Assembly (NCBI RefSeq): GCF_017487345.1
Contig: NZ_CP062006.1
Location: 1,804,001-1,868,000 of the forward strand
Length of the DNA: 64,000 bases
DNA from: Brevundimonas pondensis
Lineage (GTDB): Bacteria; Pseudomonadota; Alphaproteobacteria; Caulobacterales; Caulobacteraceae
Direction: 5' to 3'
This document shows, piece after piece, positions 55,506 to 64,000 of the stretch. The translations under genes were made by a program, and so were the position numbers. Position 1 is the first letter of the stretch. Each line of letters opens with the position of its first letter. The notes below the pieces were generated by a model. That model had not been told where the DNA came from. It worked only from the letters and a program-made list of their open reading frames with translations, and searched no databases.

Positions 55506-55814
55506 TCAGCCCTTCATCACGGAGGCGTCGTCAACCGCGATGTCGCCGCGGTTACGGAAGAAGGTCACCAGGATCGCCAGGCCGACGGCGGCTTCAGCCG
55601 CGGCGACGGTCAGGACGAACATGGCCATCAGCTGACCCGACACATCGTTGAGATAGGTCGAGAAGGCGACGAAGTTGATGTTCACCGCAAGCAGGATCAG
55701 CTCGACCGACATCAGGATGATGATGACGTTCTTGCGGTTCACGAAGATGCCGAACACCCCGATGGTGAACAGCATGGCGGCGACCGCCAGATAGTGCTGG
55801 AGCGAGATGTCCAT
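55506..55814 (-). CDS. nuoK: NADH-quinone oxidoreductase subunit K
   Basis: Small membrane subunit of complex I (102 residues, three helices). [35 protein letters not shown] carries the two conserved Glu-related positions of the family, with [10 protein letters not shown] as signature. I chose the ATG at 55814, which overlaps the nuoJ stop; a GTG one codon upstream is possible. Confidence 0.96.
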   Translation of the reverse strand: MDISLQHYLAVAAMLFTIGVFGIFVNRKNVIIILMSVELILLAVNINFVAFSTYLNDVSGQLMAMFVLTVAAAEAAVGLAILVTFFRNRGDIAVDDASVMKG

Positions 55815-56440
55815 CACAGAAGCTCCTCGGGGGTGACGCCCTGGCCGGTAGCGACCGACTTGACCTCGACGGCCTTCGCGCGTTCGCGGTTGGCCTGGGC
55901 GGCCAGGTCTTGGCGACGCACGCCGGGGCGGTGACGCAGGGTCAGGACGATGGCGCCGATCATGGCGATCAGCAGCACGATGCCCGCAGCCTGGAAGAAG
56001 TAGACGTAGTCCGTGTAGAGCACGCGGCCGATGGTCTCGATGTTGCTGGCGTCAGCGCCGGCGACAACAGGGGCGATGGCCGACCTGGCCGCACCGCCCT
56101 GCACCACGGTGATCGAAACCATGATCATCTCGGCCAGCAACACGCCGGCGACGATCCCCGCCAGCGGCAGGTAGCGGGCGTAGCCTTCGCGGAGGCGGAC
56201 GAAGTCGACGTCCAGCATCATGACCACGAACAGGAACAGCACCGCGACGGCGCCGACGTAGACGACCACCAGCAGCATGGCCAGGAACTCTGCGCCCAGC
56301 AGGACGAACAGGCCGGCGGCCGAGAAGAAGCTGAGGATCAGCCACAGGACGGAGTGCACGGGATTGCGCGCGGTCACGACCAGAAGGCCCGAGACCACGG
56401 CGACCGTCGCCAGAAGATAAAACGCTATGCCTTGCAGCAT
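55814..56440 (-). CDS. nuoJ: NADH-quinone oxidoreductase subunit J
   Basis: Membrane subunit with five helices and 208 residues. [49 protein letters not shown] is the conserved region (residues 28-77), including the pi-bulge helix that links quinone chemistry to proton transfer. The C-terminal tail after residue 175 is charged and variable. It lies 63 bases after nuoI. Confidence 0.96.
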   Translation of the reverse strand: MLQGIAFYLLATVAVVSGLLVVTARNPVHSVLWLILSFFSAAGLFVLLGAEFLAMLLVVVYVGAVAVLFLFVVMMLDVDFVRLREGYARYLPLAGIVAGVLLAEMIMVSITVVQGGAARSAIAPVVAGADASNIETIGRVLYTDYVYFFQAAGIVLLIAMIGAIVLTLRHRPGVRRQDLAAQANRERAKAVEVKSVATGQGVTPEELL

Positions 56441-56503
56441 GGGTGGGACAAAGCCCCCTTCAAAGTCTTGCGCAGCGATCCCGTGGCGGAATCGCGGCTC
56501 GGT

Positions 56504-56995
56504 TTAGCGATACGGAGCGTCGAGTTCCAGATTCTTCGCGATCAGCCGTTCCCAGCGGTCGCCGTTGTCCAGCAGTCGGGCCTTGTCATAGAGCAGTTCT
56601 TCGCGCGTCTCGGTGGCGAACTCGCTGTTCGGTCCCTCGACGATGGCGTCCACCGGGCAGGCCTCCTGGCACAGGCCGCAGTAGATGCACTTGACCATGT
56701 CGATGTCGTAGCGCGTCGTGCGGCGGCTGCCGTCGGCGCGCGGTTCGGCCTCGATGGTGATGGCCTGGGCGGGGCAGATGGCCTCGCACAGCTTGCAGGC
56801 GATGCAGCGCTCTTCGCCGTTCGGATAGCGGCGCAGTGCGTGTTCGCCACGGAAGCGCGGCGACTGCGGGTTGCGCTCGAACGGATAGTTCACCGTCGCC
56901 TTCGGCTTCATCATGTACTTCATCGACAGGCCGACGGCGCCGAACACGTCGGTCAGCATCGCGCCCTTGGCCGCCTGAACGATACGGGTCAGCAT
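56504..56995 (-). CDS. nuoI: NADH-quinone oxidoreductase subunit I
   Basis: Peripheral-arm subunit that holds two [4Fe-4S] clusters (N6a and N6b) near the quinone site. The 163-residue protein has [12 protein letters not shown] and [12 protein letters not shown], both complete. I chose the ATG at 56995, which shares bases with the stop of the upstream lipoprotein gene; a start at 57016 lies inside that gene. [16 protein letters not shown] is the standard lead-in. Confidence 0.97.
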   Translation of the reverse strand: MLTRIVQAAKGAMLTDVFGAVGLSMKYMMKPKATVNYPFERNPQSPRFRGEHALRRYPNGEERCIACKLCEAICPAQAITIEAEPRADGSRRTTRYDIDMVKCIYCGLCQEACPVDAIVEGPNSEFATETREELLYDKARLLDNGDRWERLIAKNLELDAPYR

Positions 56996-57198
56996 TACGA
57001 TTTCACTCCGGCGCACTCGCGTTCATAGCGCGCGCTTTCCTTGTCGAGGGTTCCGCAGACACGTGCGCGTTCAGCGTCTTCACGCTGGATACGCTCCACC
57101 TTGCGTTCCCATTGATAGACCGAGACGGGCTCGGCTTCGTAAGAGGCGCAGCCGCCGAGAACAATCAGCAGCGGCAGGATAATGAGGGCGCGGGCCAT
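56995..57198 (-). CDS. Small lipoprotein inside the nuo operon (copy 2)
   Basis: The 67-residue product has a lipoprotein signal ending LIVLGGC (Cys 17), followed by [20 protein letters not shown] and a charged helical tail with two more Cys. The pattern [17 protein letters not shown] resembles the adjacent gene's ERVERERRDDADKRAYC, so the two are likely tandem paralogues. Start and stop overlap the neighbours by 1-4 bases. Not a known complex I subunit; function unknown. Confidence 0.7.
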   Translation of the reverse strand: MARALIILPLLIVLGGCASYEAEPVSVYQWERKVERIQREDAERARVCGTLDKESARYERECAGVKS

Positions 57199-57422
57199 CA
57201 GTTCACCTGCCGCTTGCAGTCGTCGCGGTCGAAACGCGGATCATCGCGCGACAGCCGCTGGCAATAGGCGCGCTTGTCCGCATCGTCGCGGCGTTCGCGT
57301 TCGACACGTTCCAGGCGCGCGGACGCGCTTTCCGGCGCAGCAGGGTCCATCGGCTTGAAAGTGCAGGCCGACAGGCCGGCGGCGAAGGCCAGCGCAAGCA
57401 GTGATGTGGCGCGAACGCCCAT
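57198..57422 (-). CDS. Small lipoprotein inside the nuo operon (copy 1)
   Basis: The 74-residue product has the signal [20 protein letters not shown] (Cys 20 lipidated), then TFKPMDPAAPESASARLERV and a charged C-terminus with two Cys (YCQRLSRDDPRFDRDDC). The ATG overlaps the nuoH stop as TGATG, so it is translated with the operon. Relatedness to the next gene is seen in the ERVER...C pattern. It may be an assembly or envelope factor, which is speculation. Confidence 0.7.
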   Translation of the reverse strand: MGVRATSLLALAFAAGLSACTFKPMDPAAPESASARLERVERERRDDADKRAYCQRLSRDDPRFDRDDCKRQVN

Positions 57423-58498
57423 CACGCGCCCACCGCGAAGACACGCCAGGCCGCCACGGCCACCACGGCGATCAGCGACGACGGCAGGAAGATCTTCCAG
57501 CCCAGACGCATCAGCTGATCGTAGCGGTAGCGGGGTACGAAGGCCTTCACCAGGGCGATCATGAAGAACCAGAAGACGATCTTGGTCGCCAGGACCAGGA
57601 AGTAGAACAGGTTGGCCAGGAAGGTCGGCCAGCTGTCGAGGAAGTCGGTCGGGAAGCCCGGGTTCCAGCCGCCGCAGAACAGCAGGCTGATCATGGCGCA
57701 CATGAAGACGATGTTGGCGTACTCGCCGATCATGAACAGCAGGTAGGGCGTCGACGAATATTCGACCTGATAACCGGCCACCAGTTCCGACTCCGCTTCG
57801 GGAAGGTCGAAGGGCGGGCGGTTGGTCTCGGCCAGGGCCGAGATGAAGAAGACGATGGTCATCGGGATCATGACCACGATGGTCGGCAGGGTCTCGAGGC
57901 CGCCGCCGAACATGTTCCAGTTCCAGATCCACCCGGTCTGCTGGGTCACGATCTCGGTCAGGTTCATCGTCCCGGCCAGCAGGATGACGTTGATGATGAC
58001 CAGGCCCATCGAGACCTCATAGGACACCATCTGCGCCGCCGAACGCAGCGAACCCAGGAACGGATACTTCGAGTTCGAAGCCCAGCCGCCCATGATGATG
58101 CCATAGACGCCCAGCGAGCTGATCGCGAGGATATACAGAACGCCGACGTTCAGGTCCGAGATCACCCAGCCGGGTGCGAACGGGATCACGGCCCAGGCGA
58201 TGAAGGCCAGGATGAAGGTGATCAGCGGCGCGGCCAGGAAGACGACCTTGTCGGAACCCGACGGGACGACGATTTCCTTGAGCACGAACTTGAAGAAGTC
58301 GGCGAAGGACTGCAGCAGGCCGAACGGGCCGACCACGTTGGGGCCTTTGCGCATCTGCACGCCAGCCCAGATCTTGCGGTCCGCCAGCAGCAGGAAGGCG
58401 AGCGAGATCAGGATCCCGACCGTGACGATCAGGATGCCGCCGATGGTGGCGAGGGTCCAGCCGAGGGGCGTGGCCCAGAAGGAGGTCGCAGCGTCCAT
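57422..58498 (-). CDS. nuoH: NADH-quinone oxidoreductase subunit H
   Basis: Membrane subunit that forms part of the quinone channel; 358 residues with eight helices. [33 protein letters not shown] near 40, [29 protein letters not shown] near 135 and [27 protein letters not shown] near 220 are highly conserved loops. It lies 3 bases after nuoG. Confidence 0.97.
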   Translation of the reverse strand: MDAATSFWATPLGWTLATIGGILIVTVGILISLAFLLLADRKIWAGVQMRKGPNVVGPFGLLQSFADFFKFVLKEIVVPSGSDKVVFLAAPLITFILAFIAWAVIPFAPGWVISDLNVGVLYILAISSLGVYGIIMGGWASNSKYPFLGSLRSAAQMVSYEVSMGLVIINVILLAGTMNLTEIVTQQTGWIWNWNMFGGGLETLPTIVVMIPMTIVFFISALAETNRPPFDLPEAESELVAGYQVEYSSTPYLLFMIGEYANIVFMCAMISLLFCGGWNPGFPTDFLDSWPTFLANLFYFLVLATKIVFWFFMIALVKAFVPRYRYDQLMRLGWKIFLPSSLIAVVAVAAWRVFAVGA

Positions 58499-58501
58499 GA
58501 T

Positions 58502-60547
58502 TTACTCCGCCGCCAGTACGACCGGGGCCGTCCGCTCAGCGGACAGTTGGGCCATCGTTTCGCTGGCGCGCGCGATCGGGTTGGTCAGGTAGGGATCGAC
58601 GATGGTCGAGACGAAGGCGACGTCGCCCAGATCGCCCTTGGCGCCCAGAGCCGCCACGTCGAACGAAGCCGCCGGGGCCAGATAGTCGATGCGGCCAAAG
58701 GTCGGATGGTCGCCCATCAGCTTCGTGCGCAGCTGCTCCAGGGTGTCGAACGGCAGCTTGTGGCCGACGCGTTCCGACAGGGCGCGGATGACGGCCCAAT
58801 CTTCCTTGGCCTCGCCCTTCGGGAAGACGACGCGCTCGGCCATCTGCACCCGGCCTTCAGTGTTCACGTAGAGGCCCGACTTCTCGGTGTAGGAAGCGCC
58901 CGGCAGGATGACGTCGGCGCCGTGCGCGCCGCGATCACCGTGCGACCCCAGATAGACGCGGAAAGCGTCCGAGGCCGAAGCGTTCACCTCATCGGCGCCC
59001 AGAAGGAACAGCACGTCCAGCGCGCCCGGCTTCAGCATGCCGGCCACGTCCAGACCGCCCTCGGCGGGGACGAAGCCCATGTCCAGACCGCCGACGCGGG
59101 CGGCGGCGGTGTGCAGGACGTTGAAGCCGTTCCAGCCGTCCTTGACCACGCCGACCTTCTTGGCCAGCGCGCCCAGGGCGTTCAGCACGGCCGCGCCGGT
59201 CTCGCCGGTCAGGGCGCCCGCGCCGACGATGATCGCCGGACGCTCGGCCTTGGTCAGGAAGTCGACGGCCGCCTTGGGCAGCTTGCCGACGGTCTTCGAA
59301 CCGGCGCCCAGGTAGTTGTAGTCATAGGTCAGGTCGACCTGCTCGCCGATGACGCCGATCTCGACGGCGCCCTTCAGCCAGGTCTTGCGGATGCGGGCGT
59401 TGAGCAGCGGGGCTTCGGTGCGCGGATTGGCGCCAACGATCAGGATGGCGTCAGCGTTTTCAATGCCTTGCAGGCCGGAGTTGAACAGCCAGCCCTCGCG
59501 AGCCCCCCGCCCGATCGCGGCGCCGTCCTGACGGCAGTCGGTGTTGGCCGAGCCCAGGGCGCGGAACAGGTCCAGGGCGGCCTTCATCGACTCGGCGTCC
59601 TGCAGGTCGCCGGCGATGACGCCGATGCGGTCGGCCGAGGCCGCCTTGATCTTGGTCGCGACAGCCGACAGCGCCTCGTCCCACGAGGCGACGCGCAGCT
59701 TGCCGTTCTCACGCACCCACGGACGATCCAGACGACGCGCCTGCAGGCCGTCGACGGCGTAGCGCGAGCGGTCCGACAGCCACTCTTCGTTGATGCCCTC
59801 GTTCACGCGCGGCAGGACGCGCATCACCTCGGCGCCGCGCGCGTCGGCGCGGATGTTCGAGCCCAGGGCGTCCATGACGTCGATGGTCTCGGTCTTCTTC
59901 AGTTCCCACGGACGATAGTGGTACTGCCAGGGACGGTGCGTCAGCGCGCCCACCGGGCACAGGTCGTTGACGTTGCCCGACAGTTCGCTGTCGATGTTCT
60001 TTTCCAGATAGGTCGTGATCTCGGCGCTTTCCCCGCGCGAGATCATGCCGATGTCCGGCACGCCGGCCACTTCGGTGATGAAGCGAACGCAACGCGTGCA
60101 CTGGATGCAGCGCGTCATGAACGTCTTGACCGTCGGGCCCATGTTCTTTTCTTCGACCGCGCGCTTGTTCTCGCCGTAGCGCGAACCGTCACGGCCATAG
60201 CCGACAGCCTGATCCTGCAGGTCGCATTCACCGCCCTGGTCGCAGATCGGGCAATCCAGCGGGTGGTTGATGAGCAGGAACTCCATCACCCCTTCGCGGG
60301 CCTTCTTGACCATCGGCGTGTCGGTGAAGATCTCCTGACCGTCCATGGCCGGAAGGGCGCACGACGCCTGCGGCTTCGGCGGTCCGGGCTTCACTTCAAC
60401 CAGGCACATCCGGCAGTTGCCGGCGATGGACAGACGCTCGTGGTAGCAGAAACGCGGGATCTCCTGACCGGCGCGCTCTGCGACCTGCAGAACCGTCATG
60501 CCGGGTTCGAACTCGGTTTCGACGCCGTTGACCTTGGCGATAGGCAT
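58502..60547 (-). CDS. nuoG: NADH-quinone oxidoreductase subunit G
   Basis: Large peripheral subunit with several Fe-S clusters; 681 residues. The N-terminal ferredoxin part has CYHERLSIAGNCRMC and C at position 63 for a [2Fe-2S] cluster; HPLDCPICDQGGECDLQ and CIQCTRCVRF follow, then a molybdopterin-like domain without cofactor. The gene lies 5 bases after nuoF, and the start follows a good spacing. Confidence 0.97.
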   Translation of the reverse strand: MPIAKVNGVETEFEPGMTVLQVAERAGQEIPRFCYHERLSIAGNCRMCLVEVKPGPPKPQASCALPAMDGQEIFTDTPMVKKAREGVMEFLLINHPLDCPICDQGGECDLQDQAVGYGRDGSRYGENKRAVEEKNMGPTVKTFMTRCIQCTRCVRFITEVAGVPDIGMISRGESAEITTYLEKNIDSELSGNVNDLCPVGALTHRPWQYHYRPWELKKTETIDVMDALGSNIRADARGAEVMRVLPRVNEGINEEWLSDRSRYAVDGLQARRLDRPWVRENGKLRVASWDEALSAVATKIKAASADRIGVIAGDLQDAESMKAALDLFRALGSANTDCRQDGAAIGRGAREGWLFNSGLQGIENADAILIVGANPRTEAPLLNARIRKTWLKGAVEIGVIGEQVDLTYDYNYLGAGSKTVGKLPKAAVDFLTKAERPAIIVGAGALTGETGAAVLNALGALAKKVGVVKDGWNGFNVLHTAAARVGGLDMGFVPAEGGLDVAGMLKPGALDVLFLLGADEVNASASDAFRVYLGSHGDRGAHGADVILPGASYTEKSGLYVNTEGRVQMAERVVFPKGEAKEDWAVIRALSERVGHKLPFDTLEQLRTKLMGDHPTFGRIDYLAPAASFDVAALGAKGDLGDVAFVSTIVDPYLTNPIARASETMAQLSAERTAPVVLAAE

Positions 60548-60552
60548 TACGA

Positions 60553-61866
60553 TTACTCCGCCGCGATCGCGTGGCCGGCGAAGTTCGCGCGGCGGCTGCG
60601 GTAGGTGTTGATGCGGTCTTCAATCTCGTGACGGAAGTGGCGGATCAGGCCCTGAACAGGCCATGCGGCGGCGTCGCCGAGGGCGCAGATCGTGTGGCCT
60701 TCGACCTGACCAGCCACGTCGAGCAGCAGGTCGATTTCCGACGGATCGGCGTCACCGACAGCCATACGTTCCAGCACGCGCCACATCCAGCCGGTGCCTT
60801 CGCGGCACGGCGTGCACTGGCCGCAGCTCTCATGCTTGAAGAAGTAGCTGATGCGGGCGATCGCCTTCACGATGTCGGTGGACTCGTCCATGACGGTCAC
60901 GCCAGCCGTCCCCAGGGACGAACGCAGCTCGCGCATGGAGTCGAAGTCCATCAGCGCGACTTCGGCCTGCTCGCGCGTGATGACAGGGCAGGACGCGCCG
61001 CCGGGGATGATGGCCTTCAGGTTGCCCCAGCCGCCACGAACGCCGCCGCCGTGATCTTCGATCAACTGACGCAGCGGCATCGACATGGTTTCTTCGATCA
61101 CGCAGGGCGTGTTCACGTGTCCCGACAGGGACATCAGCTTGGTGCCGGTGTTGTTCGGACGACCGAAGCTGGCGAACCAGTCCGCGCCGCGGCGCAGGAT
61201 GGTGCCGACCACGGCGATCGATTCCACGTTGTTCACGGTCGTCGGGCAGCCGTAGAGGCCAGCGCCAGCCGGGAACGGGGGCTTCAGGCGCGGCTGGCCC
61301 TTCTTGCCTTCCAGGCTTTCCAGCAGGGCCGTCTCTTCGCCGCAGATATAGGCCCCGGCGCCGTGGTGGATATAGACGTCAAAGTCCCAGCCGTGGACGT
61401 TGTTCTTGCCGATCAGCTTGGCCTCATAGGCCTGCTTGACGGCGGCTTCCATGCGCTCGCGCTCCAGCACGTACTCGCCGCGCAGGTAGATGTAGCAGGC
61501 GTGGGCCTGCATCGCGAAGGAGGCGATCAGCGCGCCCTCGATCAGCAGCTGCGGATCATGACGCATGATCTCGCGGTCCTTGCAGGTCGCGGGCTCGGAT
61601 TCATCGGCGTTGATGACCAGGTAGTGAGGACGATCCTTCACTTCCTTGGGCATGAAGGACCACTTCAGGCCCGTCGAGAAACCGGCGCCGCCGCGTCCGC
61701 GCAGGCCCGAGTTCTTGACGTTGTTGATGATCCAGTCGCGGCCAAGGTCCAGCATGTCCTTGGTGGCGTTCCACGCGCCGCGCTGCTTCGCACCCTCCAG
61801 GCCCCAGTCATGGAAACCATAGAGGTTGGTGAAGATGCGGTCCTTGTCTTCGAGGATTCCGACCAT
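60553..61866 (-). CDS. nuoF: NADH-quinone oxidoreductase subunit F
   Basis: Holds FMN, the NADH site and one [4Fe-4S] cluster (N3). The 437-residue protein has [19 protein letters not shown] near 56, [20 protein letters not shown] near 84, the [25 protein letters not shown] block near 170 and [15 protein letters not shown] near 347 as cluster ligands. The next gene upstream is a small membrane protein that separates nuoF from nuoE. Confidence 0.97.
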   Translation of the reverse strand: MVGILEDKDRIFTNLYGFHDWGLEGAKQRGAWNATKDMLDLGRDWIINNVKNSGLRGRGGAGFSTGLKWSFMPKEVKDRPHYLVINADESEPATCKDREIMRHDPQLLIEGALIASFAMQAHACYIYLRGEYVLERERMEAAVKQAYEAKLIGKNNVHGWDFDVYIHHGAGAYICGEETALLESLEGKKGQPRLKPPFPAGAGLYGCPTTVNNVESIAVVGTILRRGADWFASFGRPNNTGTKLMSLSGHVNTPCVIEETMSMPLRQLIEDHGGGVRGGWGNLKAIIPGGASCPVITREQAEVALMDFDSMRELRSSLGTAGVTVMDESTDIVKAIARISYFFKHESCGQCTPCREGTGWMWRVLERMAVGDADPSEIDLLLDVAGQVEGHTICALGDAAAWPVQGLIRHFRHEIEDRINTYRSRRANFAGHAIAAE

Positions 61867-61872
61867 GAGCCC

Positions 61873-62142
61873 TTAAAGTCCTTCCGCCATGCGGCGTTTA
61901 TGGTGGCGGGTGCGCATGAAGATCGAACCGATCACCAGCGCCCAACCCACGGCCAGGACGCCATAGGCGACCGTCACCGCATCTTCCGTAAGTCCGAACC
62001 GACCCTGACGAGCGAACAGCACCAGTCCCGCCGCCACCACGATCAGCGCCATCCCGCCCCAGCGGAACGGCCAGCCGACGCGGCGCAGCTCGGCCCGGTA
62101 AGCCGCCCTGCCCTCATCCGTGTCCAGGTTCGGTCGCGTCAT
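61873..62142 (-). CDS. Small two-helix membrane protein between nuoE and nuoF
   Basis: The 89-residue product begins [20 protein letters not shown] and has two hydrophobic stretches (GGMALIVVAAGLVLFA and VAYGVLAVGWALVIGSIFM) and a basic tail RTRHHKRRMAEGL. It starts at the nuoE stop, sharing one base, and nuoF follows after 6 bases, so it is translated as part of the operon. I know no complex I subunit like this; it could be an assembly or regulatory protein. Confidence 0.75.
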   Translation of the reverse strand: MTRPNLDTDEGRAAYRAELRRVGWPFRWGGMALIVVAAGLVLFARQGRFGLTEDAVTVAYGVLAVGWALVIGSIFMRTRHHKRRMAEGL

Positions 62143-62816
62143 CAGGCCGGAGCCTTCTCAGCCGCCGGCTTGGCGTTCGGCAGCGACTTGATCTTCTTGG
62201 CGCGCGAACCGTCGTACAGCGTCGGGTCCGTCAGGACCTTGGCGCCGCCCTCGGGCTCGGACGTGTGACGACCCACGCGCGAACCCGGCTTCGGCGACTT
62301 GCCCGCGGCGAAGTCGTCGATGATCTGGGCCATCGTCTCGGGCGTCAGGTCTTCGTAGTAGTAGTCGTTGATCTGGGCCATCGGCGCATTGGCGCAGGCG
62401 CCCAGGCACTCGACTTCCTGCCAGGTGAAGCGACCGTCGGCGGACAGTTCGTCCTTGGGCCCGATCTTCTCCTTGCAGACGCGCATCAGCTCATTGGCGC
62501 CGCGCAGCATGCAGGGCGTGGTGCCGCAGACCTGGATCAAGGCGGCTTTGCCCACCGGCTCCAGCTGGAACATGGTGTAGAAGGTCGCGACCTCCAGCAC
62601 CCGGATGAAGGGCATGCCCAGCAGTTCGCCGATGGCGCGGATGGCGGGTTCCGAGACCCAGCCTTCCTGCTTCTGGACCAGCCACAGGATCGGGATCACC
62701 GCCGACTGGCGACGATTCTCAGGGTACTTCTTGATCCACCACTCGGCCTTGGCCTTCGTGTCCTTTGAAAAGGCGAAGGTTTCAGGCTGTTCCTTGGCGA
62801 GGCGACGAACGCTCAT
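62142..62816 (-). CDS. nuoE: NADH-quinone oxidoreductase subunit E
   Basis: The 224-residue peripheral subunit binds the [2Fe-2S] cluster N1a: [16 protein letters not shown] near 98 and [22 protein letters not shown] near 142 supply the four Cys. The C-terminal extension after 170 is Lys/Pro/Ala-rich ([27 protein letters not shown]) and common in alphaproteobacteria. Overlaps nuoD by 4 bases. Confidence 0.97.
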   Translation of the reverse strand: MSVRRLAKEQPETFAFSKDTKAKAEWWIKKYPENRRQSAVIPILWLVQKQEGWVSEPAIRAIGELLGMPFIRVLEVATFYTMFQLEPVGKAALIQVCGTTPCMLRGANELMRVCKEKIGPKDELSADGRFTWQEVECLGACANAPMAQINDYYYEDLTPETMAQIIDDFAAGKSPKPGSRVGRHTSEPEGGAKVLTDPTLYDGSRAKKIKSLPNAKPAAEKAPA

Positions 62817-64000
62817 CGGTCCACTTCTCCGAACACCATGTCGAGCGAGCCGAGGATGGCCGACACGTCCGCCAGCATGTGGCCCGTGTTCATCCAGTCC
62901 ATCGCCTGCAGGTGACGGAAGCCGGGGGCCGACAGCTTGACGCGGTAGGGTTTGTTGGTGCCGTCCGACACCAGATAGACGCCGAACTCGCCCTTGGGCG
63001 CCTCGACGGCCGCATAGACCTCGCCTTCCGGCGTCTTGAAGCCCTCGGTGTAGAGCTTGAAGTGGTGGATCAGCGCTTCCATCGAACGCTTCATCTCACC
63101 GCGGCGCGGCGGGGTGACTTTGTGGTCCTCGGCCAGGACCGGCTCGCCGGGGCAGTTGCGCAGCTTGTGGATGCACTGCTCCATGATGCGGATCGACTGC
63201 TTCATCTCTTCGACGCGGCAGAGGTAGCGGTCCCAGCAGTCGCCGTTCTTGCCAACGGCGATGTCGAACTCCAGATCCGCATAGCAGTCGTAGGGCGTCG
63301 CCTTGCGCAGATCCCAGGCGATGTCCGAGCCGCGCAGCATGACGCCCGAGAAGCCCCAGGCCAGGGCCTCTTCCTTGGACACCACGCCGATGTCGACATT
63401 GCGCTGCTTGAAGATGCGGTTCTCGGTGACCAGGCTCTCGATGTCCGCCAGCTTGGCCGGGAACTCGGCGCACCAGCGGCCGATGTCGTCGATCAGCTCG
63501 GGCGTCAGGTCCTGATGGACGCCGCCCGGACGGAAGTAGTTGGCGTGCAGACGCGCGCCGCAGGCGCGCTCGTAGAAGACCATCAGCTTCTCGCGCTCTT
63601 CGTGACCCCACAGCGGCGGGGTCAGGGCGCCCACGTCCATGGCTTGCATGGTCGTGTTCAGCAGGTGGTTCAGGATGCGGCCCATTTCCGAGTACAGGAC
63701 CCGGATCAGCTGGCCGCGATACGGCACATCCAGTTCCAACAAGCGCTCGATGGCCAGGCAGAAGGCGTGCTCCTGGTTCATCGGCGAGACGTAGTCCAGC
63801 CGGTCCAGGTAGGGGATGTTCTGCAGATAGGTGCGCGACTCCATCAGCTTCTCGGTGCCGCGGTGCAGCAGGCCGATGTGCGGGTCGACGCGGGTCACCA
63901 GTTCGCCGTCCAGCTCCAGCACCAGACGCAGCACGCCGTGCGCGGCCGGGTGTTGCGGGCCGAAGTTGATGGTGAACTTGCGGTCGTCCATCGCCCGCGC
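62813..64000 (-). CDS. nuoD: NADH-quinone oxidoreductase subunit D, 5' end may lie outside
   Basis: 49-kDa-type subunit that forms the quinone pocket with NuoB. The visible 392 residues from the first ATG (63991) start [20 protein letters not shown] and include [30 protein letters not shown] near 43 and the C-terminal block ending [13 protein letters not shown]. The frame stays open from 63991 to the edge at 64000 and no ribosome-binding site is seen in those 9 bases, so the real start may be upstream, outside the window. Confidence 0.95.
   Translation of the reverse strand, partial: ARAMDDRKFTINFGPQHPAAHGVLRLVLELDGELVTRVDPHIGLLHRGTEKLMESRTYLQNIPYLDRLDYVSPMNQEHAFCLAIERLLELDVPYRGQLIRVLYSEMGRILNHLLNTTMQAMDVGALTPPLWGHEEREKLMVFYERACGARLHANYFRPGGVHQDLTPELIDDIGRWCAEFPAKLADIESLVTENRIFKQRNVDIGVVSKEEALAWGFSGVMLRGSDIAWDLRKATPYDCYADLEFDIAVGKNGDCWDRYLCRVEEMKQSIRIMEQCIHKLRNCPGEPVLAEDHKVTPPRRGEMKRSMEALIHHFKLYTEGFKTPEGEVYAAVEAPKGEFGVYLVSDGTNKPYRVKLSAPGFRHLQAMDWMNTGHMLADVSAILGSLDMVFGEVDR

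Overview
This 64 kb window is chromosomal DNA from an alphaproteobacterium of the order Caulobacterales, most likely Brevundimonas or a close relative; the name is an inference. The support is high GC content with strong GC bias at third codon positions, a circularly permuted two-piece tmRNA beside an alpha-type sspB, lipid A synthesis through LpxI, and conserved alphaproteobacterial gene clusters. Almost all of it is dense housekeeping DNA with many 1-4 base stop/start overlaps.

Layout. 1-4.7 kb: 5'-truncated gltX, citrate synthase gltA followed by a tandem hairpin repeat and a terminator, a RusA-like resolvase and fumarase fumC. 4.7-9 kb: small conserved genes (YccF, DUF2171, DUF4169, EamA transporter, YbaY-like lipoprotein, ribbon-helix-helix protein, SIMPL, DUF488). 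9-18 kb: uvrD/pcrA helicase, ltrA, O-antigen ligase/polymerase, parE, mrp and miaA. 18.0-19.1 kb: tmRNA gene (ssrA) with its own promoter, followed at once by sspB, so the tagging RNA and the adaptor that delivers tagged proteins to ClpXP lie side by side. 19.8-34.7 kb (minus strand): one envelope and translation supercluster, rpsB-tsf-pyrH-frr-uppS-cdsA-dxr-rseP-bamA-skp-lpxD-fabZ-lpxA-lpxI-lpxB, with a promoter and a structured leader before rpsB. 35-39 kb: dnaE and two small genes.

38.9-42.6 kb is the accessory stretch. A phage-type lysogeny switch (S24/CI-like repressor divergent from a Ner-like regulator) is linked to a small unknown gene and a tail-collar gene. It is followed by a 72-base perfect palindrome, a 10-bp phased repeat and an orphan response regulator. 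It separates lolD from dnaE, genes that I recall as neighbours in many alphaproteobacteria. 42.7-50.5 kb: lolD-lolC-proS, DUF1467, a CHMI-like isomerase, a MITE/REP-like inverted repeat, DUF3088, ribonuclease J, coaX and birA. 50.5-64 kb: the complex I operon nuoD-N on the minus strand (nuoD runs to the window edge), with three extra small genes: a two-helix membrane protein between nuoE and nuoF, and two related lipoproteins between nuoH and nuoI.

Coding start choices rest on ribosome-binding sites and family lengths judged by eye. No database search was possible.
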